Origin: AWTP1-13 sp963840445
Lineage (GTDB): Bacteria > Pseudomonadota > Alphaproteobacteria > Rhizobiales > Hyphomicrobiaceae
Assembly: GCA_963840445.1 (NCBI GenBank)
Contig: CAWIZC010000017.1
Coordinates: forward strand, 62,001 to 126,000
Direction: 5' to 3'
DNA length: 64,000 nucleotides
Position numbers and translations under genes: made by a program. Positions within the stretch are counted from its first letter, which is position 1. Each line of letters begins with the position of its first letter. The notes under the pieces were generated by a model, which was not told the origin of the DNA, did not search any database, and saw only the letters and a list, made by a program, of their open reading frames with translations. Positions 8,696 through 16,776 of this stretch are shown here, one piece after another.

Positions 8696-9352
8696 ATGTC
8701 TGGCAACCAGCTCTCACTTGCGCGTCGTGCCCAGAGCGTGCTGTCGCGCATCGTTCCCGATCGCCGACGCCATAAGCGGGTGTCGGTGACGATGCTCGGT
8801 CGCTTCATGCGAGAGAACAAACAAGAGTATCCTTGCAGCCTTCTCGATATGTCCGTCGGCGGTGCCGCCATCATGGCCCCCGTCACCGTAGAGATCGGCG
8901 AGCACGTGGTCGCCTACTTCGACCACGTCGGCGGCATCGAAGGTACCGTAGTGCGCGAGTTCGACGGCGGATTTGCTTTCAAAATCCGGGCCACGCAGCA
9001 CAGGCGCGAGAAGCTTGCCGCGCAGCTGACATGGCTCGCCAATCGCTCCGAACTGGGTGACATCCAGGAGCGTGCACACGAGCGTCTCGTCCCGGGCAGC
9101 ACTCAATCCGCCCTGCAGCTTGCTGACGGCAACACCCTCAACTGCCGCGTGCTGGACGTGTCCATCTCCGGTGCCTCGGTCGCCACGACGGCGCAGCCGG
9201 AGATCGGCTCGGAGGTTGTGCTCGGCAAGCTGCGCGCTCGCGTCGTGCGTCATCACGCGGAAGGTATCGGCTTACGCTTCATAGACATCCAGAATCCCAC
9301 CGCCCTGCGTCGCCATTTTGGGCGGCACGAAAGCGTCTCCGACAAGGCCTAG
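8696..9352 (+). CDS. Tandem PilZ-domain protein
   Basis: A 218-residue protein with two PilZ domains. Domain 1 (about 30-110) starts with DRRRHKRVSV and contains LDMSVGGAAIMAP, the RxxxR and D/NxSxxG c-di-GMP-binding signatures. Domain 2 (about 130-205) has LDVSISGASVATT but lacks a clear RxxxR, so it may not bind nucleotide. It follows the PAS_5 gene and precedes a BTLCP peptidase gene on the same strand. I infer a c-di-GMP effector for motility or surface behaviour. The start at ATG 8696 has only a weak ribosome binding site; an earlier in-frame TTG is possible. Confidence 0.83.
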   Translation: MSGNQLSLARRAQSVLSRIVPDRRRHKRVSVTMLGRFMRENKQEYPCSLLDMSVGGAAIMAPVTVEIGEHVVAYFDHVGGIEGTVVREFDGGFAFKIRATQHRREKLAAQLTWLANRSELGDIQERAHERLVPGSTQSALQLADGNTLNCRVLDVSISGASVATTAQPEIGSEVVLGKLRARVVRHHAEGIGLRFIDIQNPTALRRHFGRHESVSDKA

Positions 9353-9525
9353 GTGCGCGGCCCTACCAACCGGAACTTCGGTCCTTCGATGTGGTTAGGT
9401 AACGGTGTGCGGCCCGACCGCAATTTGAGGCAATGCCATGCAAAAATTGCCGAGAAATGGGGGCCGGCCGCTCAGCAAAGTTCAGACGTTGTGCGCTAGC
9501 ATGAGCGTGGTTGAGTGAGGCGAGC

Positions 9526-10179
9526 ATGACAGTCGCACGCGTTATCCTCTGGACATGCATGCTGGCCGCCCTGGCCACCCCGTTGCCGGCTTCCGCCGAC
9601 CCGGCGGGGGCGAACAACCGCCAGAGCGATCGCTCGCCCTACATGCGCGTGTTCGGCGTCAGCCAGCCCCCTTACGGCTTCGTCAAGTTCTGCGAGCGCG
9701 AGCCGAACGAGTGCCGCCAGGGTCCTCCCGAGGAGCAGCGCTTCTCGGCGGGACCGGATCGTCTCGTCGAACTCGACACCGTCAATCGGACCGTCAATCA
9801 CGAGATCGAGCCGGCCACCGACCTCGAAGTGTACGGCCAGACCGAATACTGGACGATCCCGACCACCCGCGGCGACTGCGAGGATTATGCGCTGCTGAAA
9901 CGCAAGCGCCTGATCGCCCGCGGCTGGCCGATCAGCTCGCTTCTGATGACTGTCGTGCGCGACGAGAGGGGCGAAGGCCACGCCGTGCTCACCGCCCGCA
10001 CCGTGCAGGGCGACTTCATCCTCGACAACAAGATCGATGAGGTGAAGGTTTGGTACCGGACGCCGTACGAATACGTGATGCGGCAGTCCTATCTCAACAC
10101 GCGCATCTGGATGTCCCTCGACCCCAGGGAGGCGAATTCCAGCCTGCCGCTGGCCGGTGTGCGCAGCACCACCCGCTGA
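9526..10179 (+). CDS. BTLCP transglutaminase-like cysteine peptidase
   Basis: A 217-residue exported protein with a signal peptide at 1-24 (cut near PASADP). The papain-like triad of the bacterial transglutaminase-like cysteine peptidase family (peptidase C93, the family of LapG) is complete: Cys118 in RGDCEDYALLK, His152 in GEGHAVL and Asp167 in FILDN. LapG cleaves adhesins under c-di-GMP control through LapD. No LapD or large adhesin is nearby, so that role is only a possibility. The tandem PilZ gene just upstream fits such a link. ATG 9526 has GAGG 5-6 bp upstream. Confidence 0.87.
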   Translation: MTVARVILWTCMLAALATPLPASADPAGANNRQSDRSPYMRVFGVSQPPYGFVKFCEREPNECRQGPPEEQRFSAGPDRLVELDTVNRTVNHEIEPATDLEVYGQTEYWTIPTTRGDCEDYALLKRKRLIARGWPISSLLMTVVRDERGEGHAVLTARTVQGDFILDNKIDEVKVWYRTPYEYVMRQSYLNTRIWMSLDPREANSSLPLAGVRSTTR

Positions 10180-10188
10180 ACCTGGCGC

Positions 10189-10720
10189 CTACTCCTGCGT
10201 CCTCAGCTTGGCGGCATAGAGCGGCCACCGCTTGACGTAGGACTGCATGGCGCCTCTAAGCCGCTCCTTGTCCTGCTCCGTCACCGGCCGCACGACTCTT
10301 GCCGGGCGATCCCATCACCACCGACCCCGCCGGGATTTCCTTGCCCTCCGGGATCAGGGCGTGCGCGCCGATCAGGCAGTTGGCGCCGATCCTGGCGCCG
10401 TTCAGCACGATGGAGCCGATGCCGATCAGGCTGCCGGTGCCGATTGTGCAACCGTGCAGCATGACCATGTGGCCGATCGTGCAATCGGCCTCGATGATGA
10501 GCGGAAAGCCGGGATCCGTGTGGAAGACGCAGCCGTCCTGCACGTTCGAGCGGGCGCCTATCACGATCGGCTCGTTGTCGCCGCGCAGCACGCTACCGAA
10601 CCAGACGCTGGCATCCTCGTGCAACACGACCCTGCCGATCAAGGTCGCGTTGTCGGCCACCCAGCAGCGCCCGTTGGCGGGTTTCTCGACGCGCGCGCCG
10701 TCCAGCTCGTAGAGCGCCAT
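10189..10720 (-). CDS. Gamma-carbonic anhydrase family protein, frameshifted near C-terminus
   Basis: A left-handed beta-helix protein of the gamma-carbonic anhydrase/YrdA-PaaY group, with hexapeptide repeats and metal-site residues in VLRGDNEPIVIG, NVQDGCVFHTD and TIGHMVMLHGCTIG. The frame is intact from ATG 10720 to PAGSVVMGSPGK, then shifts. Removing one base near 10297 restores PVTEQDKERLRGAMQSY and the typical end KRWPLYAAKLRTQE, with a TAG at 10189-10191. That clean repair in a conserved tail argues for a one-base insertion error. Restored length is about 176 residues, normal for the family. Real carbonic anhydrase activity is unproven for many members. Confidence 0.85.
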
Positions 10721-10726
10721 GAGCTA

Positions 10727-10798
10727 GTGTCCCGATTCCGAAGTTCGCCAAACCTTGCCGCGAGCGTCCCAAGAGAACTTCGGAATCATAAGGGACAC
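10727..10798. repeat. Inverted repeat, arms of 20 and 24 bp
   Basis: GTGTCCCGATTCCGAAGTTC (10727-10746) is inverted at 10775-10798, where the copy carries a four-base insertion (ATAA) between GGAATC and GGGACAC. The spacer is 28 bp. It lies just upstream of the carbonic anhydrase gene and next to a second inverted repeat. The pair looks like a small palindromic intergenic element rather than a simple terminator, since no T-tract follows. Confidence 0.65.
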
Positions 10799-10814
10799 CA
10801 TAAGCATAGATTGG

Positions 10815-10887
10815 CCAGTGTGATTGAGATCGAGAAATTCGCGCAAACCCACGTCACGAACACTGGGGGTCTCGATCATCACACTGG
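10815..10887. repeat. Inverted repeat with CCAGTGTGAT ends
   Basis: CCAGTGTGAT followed by TGAGATCGAGA (10815-10835) pairs with TCTCGATCATCACACTGG at 10870-10887, leaving one small bulge. The loop is 34 bp. With the repeat at 10727-10798 it forms a 160-bp double palindrome between the carbonic anhydrase and DUF3126 genes. Confidence 0.65.
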
Positions 10888-10898
10888 TCTCCGGCAGA

Positions 10899-11111
10899 TC
10901 AGTCTTCGAGGTCGAGCTCGAGGATCGCCATCTGGAACTGGTAGCAGAGCTCGCCGTCCTCGTTGTCGACGGTCAGCGTGCCGACGAAGTCCTCGCCGAC
11001 GTACACCTCAGCCGAGTCCTTGATCTTCGGCCGGGCACGCACCGACAAAGTCTTGGCACCGAACAATTTGCGCAGATAGTTCTGCACCCGAACCATTTCC
11101 TGCGGGTTCAC
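10899..11111 (-). CDS. DUF3126 family protein
   Basis: A 70-residue acidic protein matching DUF3126, a small alphaproteobacterial family: it opens with an ERVQ-like helix (VRVQNYLRKLFGAKTLSVRA), followed by beta strands with VYVGEDFVGTL and an acidic end LELDLED. It is usually encoded beside cysE, as here (64 bp from the cysE stop, same strand). The function is unknown. Confidence 0.85.
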   Translation of the reverse strand: MNPQEMVRVQNYLRKLFGAKTLSVRARPKIKDSAEVYVGEDFVGTLTVDNEDGELCYQFQMAILELDLED

Positions 11112-11175
11112 GAGCGGTCCTTTCGCTGTCTCTTGAGAACGGGCAGCGGACTGTTCGTGCCCGCCGCGCCTTGAT

Positions 11176-12012
11176 CTAGCCGCAGCCGCAGTCGTCGGGC
11201 AGCAGCCGCTGGTCCATGGCCCTCGCAGGCTCCGGGCAACCCGCCGGACCTACCACCTTGGCAGGTACGCCGGCGACGGTGGTCTCTGGCGGCACCTCCT
11301 TCAGGACAACACTGCCAGAGGCGATGCGCGAGCAGTTGCCGACGCGGATGTTGCCCAGCACCTTGGCGCCGGCACCGATCATGACGTTGTCGCCGATCTT
11401 CGGATGGCGGTCGCCGGTCTCCTTGCCGGTGCCGCCCAGGGTGACGCCCTGCAGTAGCGAGCAGTTATCGCCGATTGTGGCGGTCTCACCGATGACGATA
11501 GCCGTGCCGTGATCGAGCATGATGCCCCTGCCGATTTTGGCGGCCGGATTTATGTCGACGGCAAAGATGCGCGAACTCTGGCTCTGCAGGTAGAGTGCGA
11601 AATCGCGCCGCCCTTTCTTCAGCAGTTCATGGGCAAACCGGTACGTCACGAGGGCGTGGAAGCCCTTGAAGTAGAGCAGCGGCTCAATGTAGCGGCTGCA
11701 GGCCGGATCACGATCGTAGACGGCGGCCAGATCGGCGCGAAACGCCGTGCCCATCTCGGGATGGTCGGCCATCACCTCATCGAAGGTCTGGCTGATCAAA
11801 CCGGCATCTACGTCCGAGTGGTTGAGACGCTGGGCTAGGCGGTGACAGACGGCGTCTTCCAGGCGCGGCTGACTGAGAATGGTAGCGAAGATGAACCCGC
11901 CGAGCGCCGGTTCGCTGCGCGCGACCTCCTCGGCCTCCATTCGCAGCGCCGCCCAGATCGGGTCGACCGAGGCTACGCCAGCGCGCTGTGTCATCCGTGA
12001 TTTCGCAGCCAT
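11176..12012 (-). CDS. cysE: Serine O-acetyltransferase
   Basis: A 278-residue CysE, which acetylates L-serine with acetyl-CoA in the first step of cysteine synthesis. The N-terminal helical domain (about 15-150) is followed by the left-handed beta-helix. Catalytic and substrate motifs include IGRGIMLDHGTAIVIGETA and GVTLGGTGKETGDRHPKIG. The C-terminal tail ends DDCGCG rather than the hydrophobic Ile of enterobacterial CysE. Residue identity there governs binding of CysK, so complex formation may differ. ATG 12012 is used. DUF3126 lies downstream in the same orientation. Confidence 0.95.
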   Translation of the reverse strand: MAAKSRMTQRAGVASVDPIWAALRMEAEEVARSEPALGGFIFATILSQPRLEDAVCHRLAQRLNHSDVDAGLISQTFDEVMADHPEMGTAFRADLAAVYDRDPACSRYIEPLLYFKGFHALVTYRFAHELLKKGRRDFALYLQSQSSRIFAVDINPAAKIGRGIMLDHGTAIVIGETATIGDNCSLLQGVTLGGTGKETGDRHPKIGDNVMIGAGAKVLGNIRVGNCSRIASGSVVLKEVPPETTVAGVPAKVVGPAGCPEPARAMDQRLLPDDCGCG

Positions 12013-12234
12013 GACTTCTCCTGGGCCGTGGGCCGCCTGCAGGCTCTGGCTCCAAGCAGGTAATGAGGGGATTAGCCCAAGTCAATGCGCGGCGTGGCAC
12101 CGTCAGTTGTCTATGGCAGCCATGCCGTGACGAGGGGTGAGGATTGCTCGCGGCGCATTGATTGCAGCACCGGTGAGCGCGTCCCGCACGCGAGCCCGGG
12201 CGGGCCCCGGCCATGTCGCTTGGCCACCCGTCCC

Positions 12235-12564
12235 CTACTTCTTGGCGTCCTGCTCGAGCTGGGTCATTGCCTTGCCGAGGAAATCCACGATCGCCAGACG
12301 CAGCTCGGAATCGGTGACCTGCACGCCCTTTTCGTCGAAGTCCTTGCGCACTTTGCGGAAAATGTCTTCGTCGCCCTTCTCGGCCAGGTCAGCTTTGCGC
12401 ACCGCCCGGATGTAGTCCTCGAGCGCCGGTCCGGTCAGCCCGAGCTTGGCGCCGGCCCATTCGCCGAGCAGCTTGTTGCGCCGCGCCTCTGCCTTGAACC
12501 TAAGCTCCTGATCCAATACAAATTTCTTCTCGAATGACTTCTCGCGTTCGTCGAACGTGGTCAT
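12235..12564 (-). CDS. F1-ATPase inhibitor zeta subunit (DUF1476)
   Basis: A 109-residue protein that starts MTTFDEREKSFEKKFVLDQE, the signature of the DUF1476/zeta family. In Paracoccus the zeta protein inhibits the F1-ATPase from wasteful hydrolysis through its N-terminal segment. The four-helix body (LRFKAEARRNKLLGEWAG and following) is complete. Divergent placement from purC is characteristic of Alphaproteobacteria. Functional inhibition varies among species, so activity here is inferred from the family. Confidence 0.92.
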   Translation of the reverse strand: MTTFDEREKSFEKKFVLDQELRFKAEARRNKLLGEWAGAKLGLTGPALEDYIRAVRKADLAEKGDEDIFRKVRKDFDEKGVQVTDSELRLAIVDFLGKAMTQLEQDAKK

Positions 12565-12903
12565 CGATCAAACTCCTCTGGAGCCATGTGTTCCCGCCCT
12601 GTTCCAGCTGGCGACACAGGTTGCATGGGCGCCTGCCATGGGGGTTTCCGTTGAGCCATAGCCCGAGCACTGCCCTGAAATCAACCAAAGCCGGAGCAAC
12701 GTAGCGACACTTGTTCAGAAGGGGCTGGCTGGATTGTTTCCAACAGGGGGTTCGGCTAGTGTCCGGTGCGATGGCTCCGGTGACGGAAACCGATCGGCCG
12801 CTCCATGGGTGCAGCGCACAAAAAGAGGCTGCAAGTAACCTAGTCAGCCCTGGTCCGGATCTTTCAACCAGTCCGCAGCAGCTCGATCCGAGGACGACAA
12901 GAA
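12565..12903. other. Divergent intergenic region, zeta/purC
   Basis: This 339-bp stretch must hold promoters for the zeta gene and for purC. I see no riboswitch, RNA gene or clear PurR-like palindrome, and no reading frame worth reporting. Confidence 0.5.
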
Positions 12904-13680
12904 ATGAACAGGCGGCGTCGCGTCTACGAGGGTAAGGCCAAGGTGCTTTACGAAGGCCCCGAGCCCGGCACGCTCATCCAGCATTTCAAGGATGACGCCA
13001 CCGCCTTCAACAACAAGAAGCACGCCCTCATCGAGGGCAAAGGCGTGCTCAACAACCGCATCTCCGAATACGTCTTCACGAAGCTGAACGAGATCGGGGT
13101 TCCGACCCACTTCATGCGCCGCATCAACATGCGCGAGCAGCTGATCCGCGAGGTCGAGATCATCCCTCTGGAAGTAGTCGTGCGCAACATCGCCGCCGGC
13201 TCGCTGTCGACCCGGCTCGGCCTGGAAGAAGGCAAGGCCCTGCCGCGCTCGATCATCGAGTTCTACTACAAGGCAGATGCGCTGAACGATCCGATGGTCT
13301 CTGAGGAGCACATCACCGCGTTCGGCTGGGCGACCCCCCCGGAGATCGACGAAGTGATGGCGCTCGCTTTGCGCATCAACGACTTCCTGGTTGGTCTCTT
13401 CCTCGGCATCGGCATCCGGCTGGTCGACTTCAAGGTCGAGTTCGGGCGCCTGTGGGACAACGAGCAGATGCGCATCGTGCTGGCCGACGAGATCAGCCCG
13501 GACTGCTGCCGCCTTTGGGATGCGACAACCTCCGACAAGCTCGACAAGGACCGCTTCCGCCGCGACCTCGGCGGCGTCCTCGAAGCCTACCAGGAGGTGG
13601 CGCGCCGGCTGGGCGTGCTGACCGAGAACCCGCGTCCGAAAGGCACTGGGCCGGTGCTGGTCAGCTCCAAGCCCAATTGA
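12904..13680 (+). CDS. purC: Phosphoribosylaminoimidazole-succinocarboxamide synthase
   Basis: A 258-residue SAICAR synthetase that joins aspartate to CAIR with ATP in purine synthesis. It has the YEGKAKVLYEG N-terminus, the FKDDATAFNNKKHALIEGKG nucleotide segment, RNIAAGSLSTRLGLEEG, and the C-terminal DFKVEFGRLWDNEQMRIVLA and DEISPDCCRLWDA blocks. Length and order match the bacterial/alphaproteobacterial family. It heads the cluster purC-purS-hypothetical-purQ. Confidence 0.96.
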   Translation: MNRRRRVYEGKAKVLYEGPEPGTLIQHFKDDATAFNNKKHALIEGKGVLNNRISEYVFTKLNEIGVPTHFMRRINMREQLIREVEIIPLEVVVRNIAAGSLSTRLGLEEGKALPRSIIEFYYKADALNDPMVSEEHITAFGWATPPEIDEVMALALRINDFLVGLFLGIGIRLVDFKVEFGRLWDNEQMRIVLADEISPDCCRLWDATTSDKLDKDRFRRDLGGVLEAYQEVARRLGVLTENPRPKGTGPVLVSSKPN

Positions 13681-13684
13681 GACA

Positions 13685-13762
13685 GGGAACGGGGAATAAG
13701 GATTAGGGAAGATGGAACAGCGAAAGACTGTTCTCCATTCCCTGATACCTGAAGCCTTTCCC
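13685..13762. repeat. Imperfect long hairpin between purC and purS
   Basis: The arms 13685-13720 and 13728-13762 pair imperfectly around a 7-nt loop; both carry GGGAA, AGGGAA and ACAG blocks in the same order (the right arm as its complement). It occupies most of the 99-bp gap between purC and purS. It could attenuate transcription or mark RNA processing. Alternatively it is a palindromic repeat element. It is not followed by a T-tract. Confidence 0.5.
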
Positions 13763-13779
13763 AGGCACCCGAGACGGCC

Positions 13780-14022
13780 ATGAAAGCACGCATCAAGATC
13801 ACATTGAAAACAGGCGTCCTGGACCCTCAGGGCAAGGCTATCCAGCATGCGTTGGCAAGCCTCGGCTTCAGCGGCGTCAACGACGTCCGGCAGGGCAAAT
13901 ATATCGAGGTCGATCTGGCCGAGACCAGTGAATCGACTGCGCGCGAGCAGGTCGAGCGGATCTGCAAGGACCTGCTCGCCAACACGGTTATCGAGAACTA
14001 CGCCTACGAGCTGGTGAGATGA
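13780..14022 (+). CDS. purS: FGAM synthase subunit PurS
   Basis: An 80-residue PurS, the small subunit that bridges PurL and PurQ in the three-part phosphoribosylformylglycinamidine synthase. Typical features are ITLKTGVLDPQGKAIQHALA (7-26), GVNDVRQGKYIEV and the ending LLANTVIENYAYEL. The presence of separate purS, purQ and a short purL in this window is consistent. Its TGA overlaps the ATG of the next gene by 4 bp. Confidence 0.95.
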   Translation: MKARIKITLKTGVLDPQGKAIQHALASLGFSGVNDVRQGKYIEVDLAETSESTAREQVERICKDLLANTVIENYAYELVR

Positions 14023-14672
14023 TGCCCAATCGTTCGAGTGCCGCTTTGCAGATGTCGCAGCTCGTCGGGGTCGCCGGGCTCGGTGCCCTGGCCCTGTTGT
14101 TCGCCGCCTCCGCCACCAGCCAGCCCGCCGGCACCACCAAGGCCTTTGAGAACTCCGAATACCGCTACAGCGTGGCACTGCCGGCCGGCTGTCGCCACGA
14201 TGAGGGCCCCGGCACGCTCGAGGCAGTCTGTTCGGCCGAGCTCGATCCCGACAAGAGCGCGGAGGCCAGCGCCACCTCGTCCCTGGTCCTCGAGGTCACA
14301 GTCGAGCAGGTTCCCGACGATGCCGGCAAGGTCCCGGCCGCGCTGGCGCAGAAGTTCGGCGAAGGCGAGTTCCGCCAGGAGTTGCCCGAGATGGTGTGCG
14401 GCGAGACCGACGACAGCCGCGTCAAGATCGACAACCTCGCGCAGGCTGTAGAAGAGGCGCGAGTCGTATACACTGCCAATGTCACGTGTCCCGGCATCAA
14501 GTTTCTGGCGCTCGGCGAGCGACGCGCGACAGCCCGCTACCTGATCACGCCAGGCCTGCGCTACCGGCTGATGGCGCGCGCGCTCACCGAGGACTACGAG
14601 CAGCGCAAGGAAGCAATCGACGCGTTCTTCTCGAGTTTCAAAGTTCTCGCGCAGGACAAACGCAACCAGTAG
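14019..14672 (+). CDS. Exported hypothetical protein inside the purine cluster
   Basis: A 217-residue protein with a hydrophobic signal segment (LVGVAGLGALALLFAASATS, about 15-34) and no lipobox. The mature part begins FENSEYRYSVALPAGC and holds four cysteines (in GCRH, AVCSAE, MVCGE and TCPG), likely forming disulfides in the periplasm. It starts in the ATGA overlap with purS, so translation is probably coupled. It precedes purQ by 24 bp. I do not recognise the family. An envelope protein in a nucleotide-synthesis operon is unexpected. ATG 14019 and ATG 14022 are both possible starts. Confidence 0.75.
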   Translation: MMPNRSSAALQMSQLVGVAGLGALALLFAASATSQPAGTTKAFENSEYRYSVALPAGCRHDEGPGTLEAVCSAELDPDKSAEASATSSLVLEVTVEQVPDDAGKVPAALAQKFGEGEFRQELPEMVCGETDDSRVKIDNLAQAVEEARVVYTANVTCPGIKFLALGERRATARYLITPGLRYRLMARALTEDYEQRKEAIDAFFSSFKVLAQDKRNQ

Positions 14673-14696
14673 GGCGCAATCAATGAGGGCTTGGCC

Positions 14697-15390
14697 ATGA
14701 GGGCCTGCGTCGTCGTCTTCCCGGGCTCCAACTGCGATCGCGACATCAAGGTCGCGCTGGAAGCGGTGTCCGGCAAGCCGGTGCAGATGGTCTGGCACGC
14801 GGATTCGAGCGTGCCGGCCTGCGACCTGATCGTGCTGCCCGGCGGGTTCGCCTACGGGGACTACCTGCGCTGCGGCGCCATGGCCGCCCATTCCCGCGTC
14901 ATGCACGACGTGGTGGCCAAAGCCAAAACCGGCACCGCCGTGCTCGGCATCTGCAACGGTTTCCAGGTACTCACTGAAACCGGGCTGCTGCCGGGCGTGC
15001 TTGATGCGTAACGCGTCGCTCAAGTTCGTCTGCAAGGACGTGCATCTCAAGGTGGAGCGCACCGACACTCCCTTCACGACGCACTACCGCCAGGGCGAGG
15101 TGATCCGCGTTCCGATCGCCCACGGGGACGGCAACTATTTCGCCGACCAGGCCACCCTTGATGCGCTCGAGGCAGAAGGTCGCGTCATCTTCCGTTATGT
15201 CGACAAGACCGGCGCGGTCACACCCGCCGCCAACCCCAACGGCGCCATCCACAACATTGCCGGTATCTGCGACGCACGCCGCCGCGTGCTCGGCATGATG
15301 CCGCACCCTGAGCGTCTGTTCGAGCCGATGCTGGGCGGCGTCGACGGACGGCGGCTCCTGGAAAGCGTTGTCGAGAATCTTGCCGCATAA
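14697..15390 (+). CDS. purQ: FGAM synthase glutaminase subunit PurQ, frameshifted
   Basis: PurQ supplies ammonia from glutamine to PurL. The first part has FPGSNCDRDIKVAL, VLPGGFAYGDYLRCGAMAA and the nucleophile elbow GICNGFQVL. The second part has SLKFVCKDVHLKVERTDTPF and GMMPHPERLFEP with the catalytic His-Glu. The frame breaks at CTTGATGCGTAA (14999 onward). Removing one T of the pair at 15001-15002 gives GVLMRNASLKF, the expected sequence. The full product is about 230 residues. Because the enzyme is required for de novo purine synthesis and all motifs survive, a one-base consensus insertion is far likelier than a dead gene. ATG 14697 has GAGGG 7 bp upstream. Confidence 0.92.
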
Positions 15391-15520
15391 GCTGCGGCAA
15401 CATCGTCAGGCGGCATCACTTTACTTACCCTCGAGATCTCCCGCGCTGGCTCACGGGTAGTCCGCCCTCGCCTGCGGCGCCGCCTTATTAGCGCCGGTCA
15501 TACCCTACATTTTGCGCGCC

Positions 15521-16775
15521 ATGCAAAAAGCTGCCCCGCCGCCGGAGCCGCGCAAAACCGCGATGGCCTTCATCTTCAGCATCGTCCTGCTCGATGTCAT
15601 CGCCCTCGGCATCGTCATTCCCGTGCTGCCCAAGCTCGTGGAGAGCATGCTCGGCGGCGACACGCCGCGAGCGGCCGAGATCTACGGCCTGTTCGGCACC
15701 GCGTGGGCCCTGATGCAGTTCGTCTCCTCGCCCCTGCTGGGCGCCATGTCCGACCGCTTCGGCCGCCGTCCGGTGCTGCTCATTTCGATGCTGGGCCTGG
15801 GCCTCGACTATGTCTTGATGGCGCTGGCACCGTCCCTGTCCTGGCTGTTCGTCGGCCGCGTCATATCCGGCATCACGTCGGCGAGTTTCTCGACCGCCTA
15901 TGCCTACATCGCCGACATTACGCCTCCCGAGAAGCGAGCCGGCGCGTTCGGGCTGGTCGGAGCGGCGTTCGGCGTCGGCTTTGTGCTGGGACCGGCACTG
16001 GGCGGACTGCTGGGTGCGGTCGACCCCCGCCTGCCGTTCTGGATCGCAGCTGCCTTCTGTCTTGCCAACGCCGTCTGCGGATATTTCCTGCTGCCCGAGT
16101 CGCTGCCGGGCGAACGCCGCATGCCCTTCGAGTGGGCACGCGCCAACCCGATGGGATCGCTGCGTCTGCTCGGCACGCACCACCAGCTGATGGGACTGGC
16201 GGGCGTGGCCTTCCTGTCCAACCTCGCCCATGCGGTGCTGCCGTCGGTTGCCGTCCTCTACGCCAGCTATCGCTATGGCTGGAGCGACCAGGTGATGGGG
16301 CTGACGCTGGCCAGCCGTCGGCGTCGCGTCGGGCATCGTGCAAGGCTTCCTGATCCAGCCGATCATTGGCCGGTTCGGCGAGCGCACGGCGCTGGCGGTT
16401 GGACTACTGTTCGGCACCGCGGGGTTTGCCGTCTATGGTCTGGCCGAGACCAGCACCTCGTTCTGGTCCGGTATTCCGCTGATGGCGCTCTGGGGCGTGG
16501 CCAGCGCTGCTGCGCTTTCCATCATGAGCCGCCTGGTCGGCGGCTCCGAGCAAGGCCAACTGCAGGGCGCCAACGCCAGCCTGATGGCGCTGGCCAATCT
16601 GGTAGGTCCCACCTTGTTCGGCTTCACCTTCGCCTGGTCCATCGCCCCCGGTTCAGCCTTGCACCTGCCTGGCGCGCCATTCCTGCTGTCTGCTGCCTTG
16701 CTGGCGGCCGCTGCGATGTTGGCCTGGCAGGTCACGCGTCCCGCGCTTGCACCTGCACAGCGTGTGCAAGCTTGA
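15521..16775 (+). CDS. MFS transporter, TCR/Tet-like, frameshifted
   Basis: A 12-helix drug/proton antiporter-type MFS protein. Helix 1 has the DVIALGIVIPVLPKLVE pattern. The loop 2-3 motif GAMSDRFGRRPVLLIS is textbook, and motif C-like GPALGGLLG follows helix 5. The frame shifts after MGLTLA: removing the A at 16313 restores GLTLAAVGVASGIVQGFLIQ and the remaining helices to the TGA at 16773-16775. The restored protein is about 417 residues. The Tet family exports tetracycline and other compounds; the substrate here is unknown. It follows purQ by 130 bp and is convergent with a CDF exporter. Confidence 0.85.
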
Positions 16776-16776
16776 A

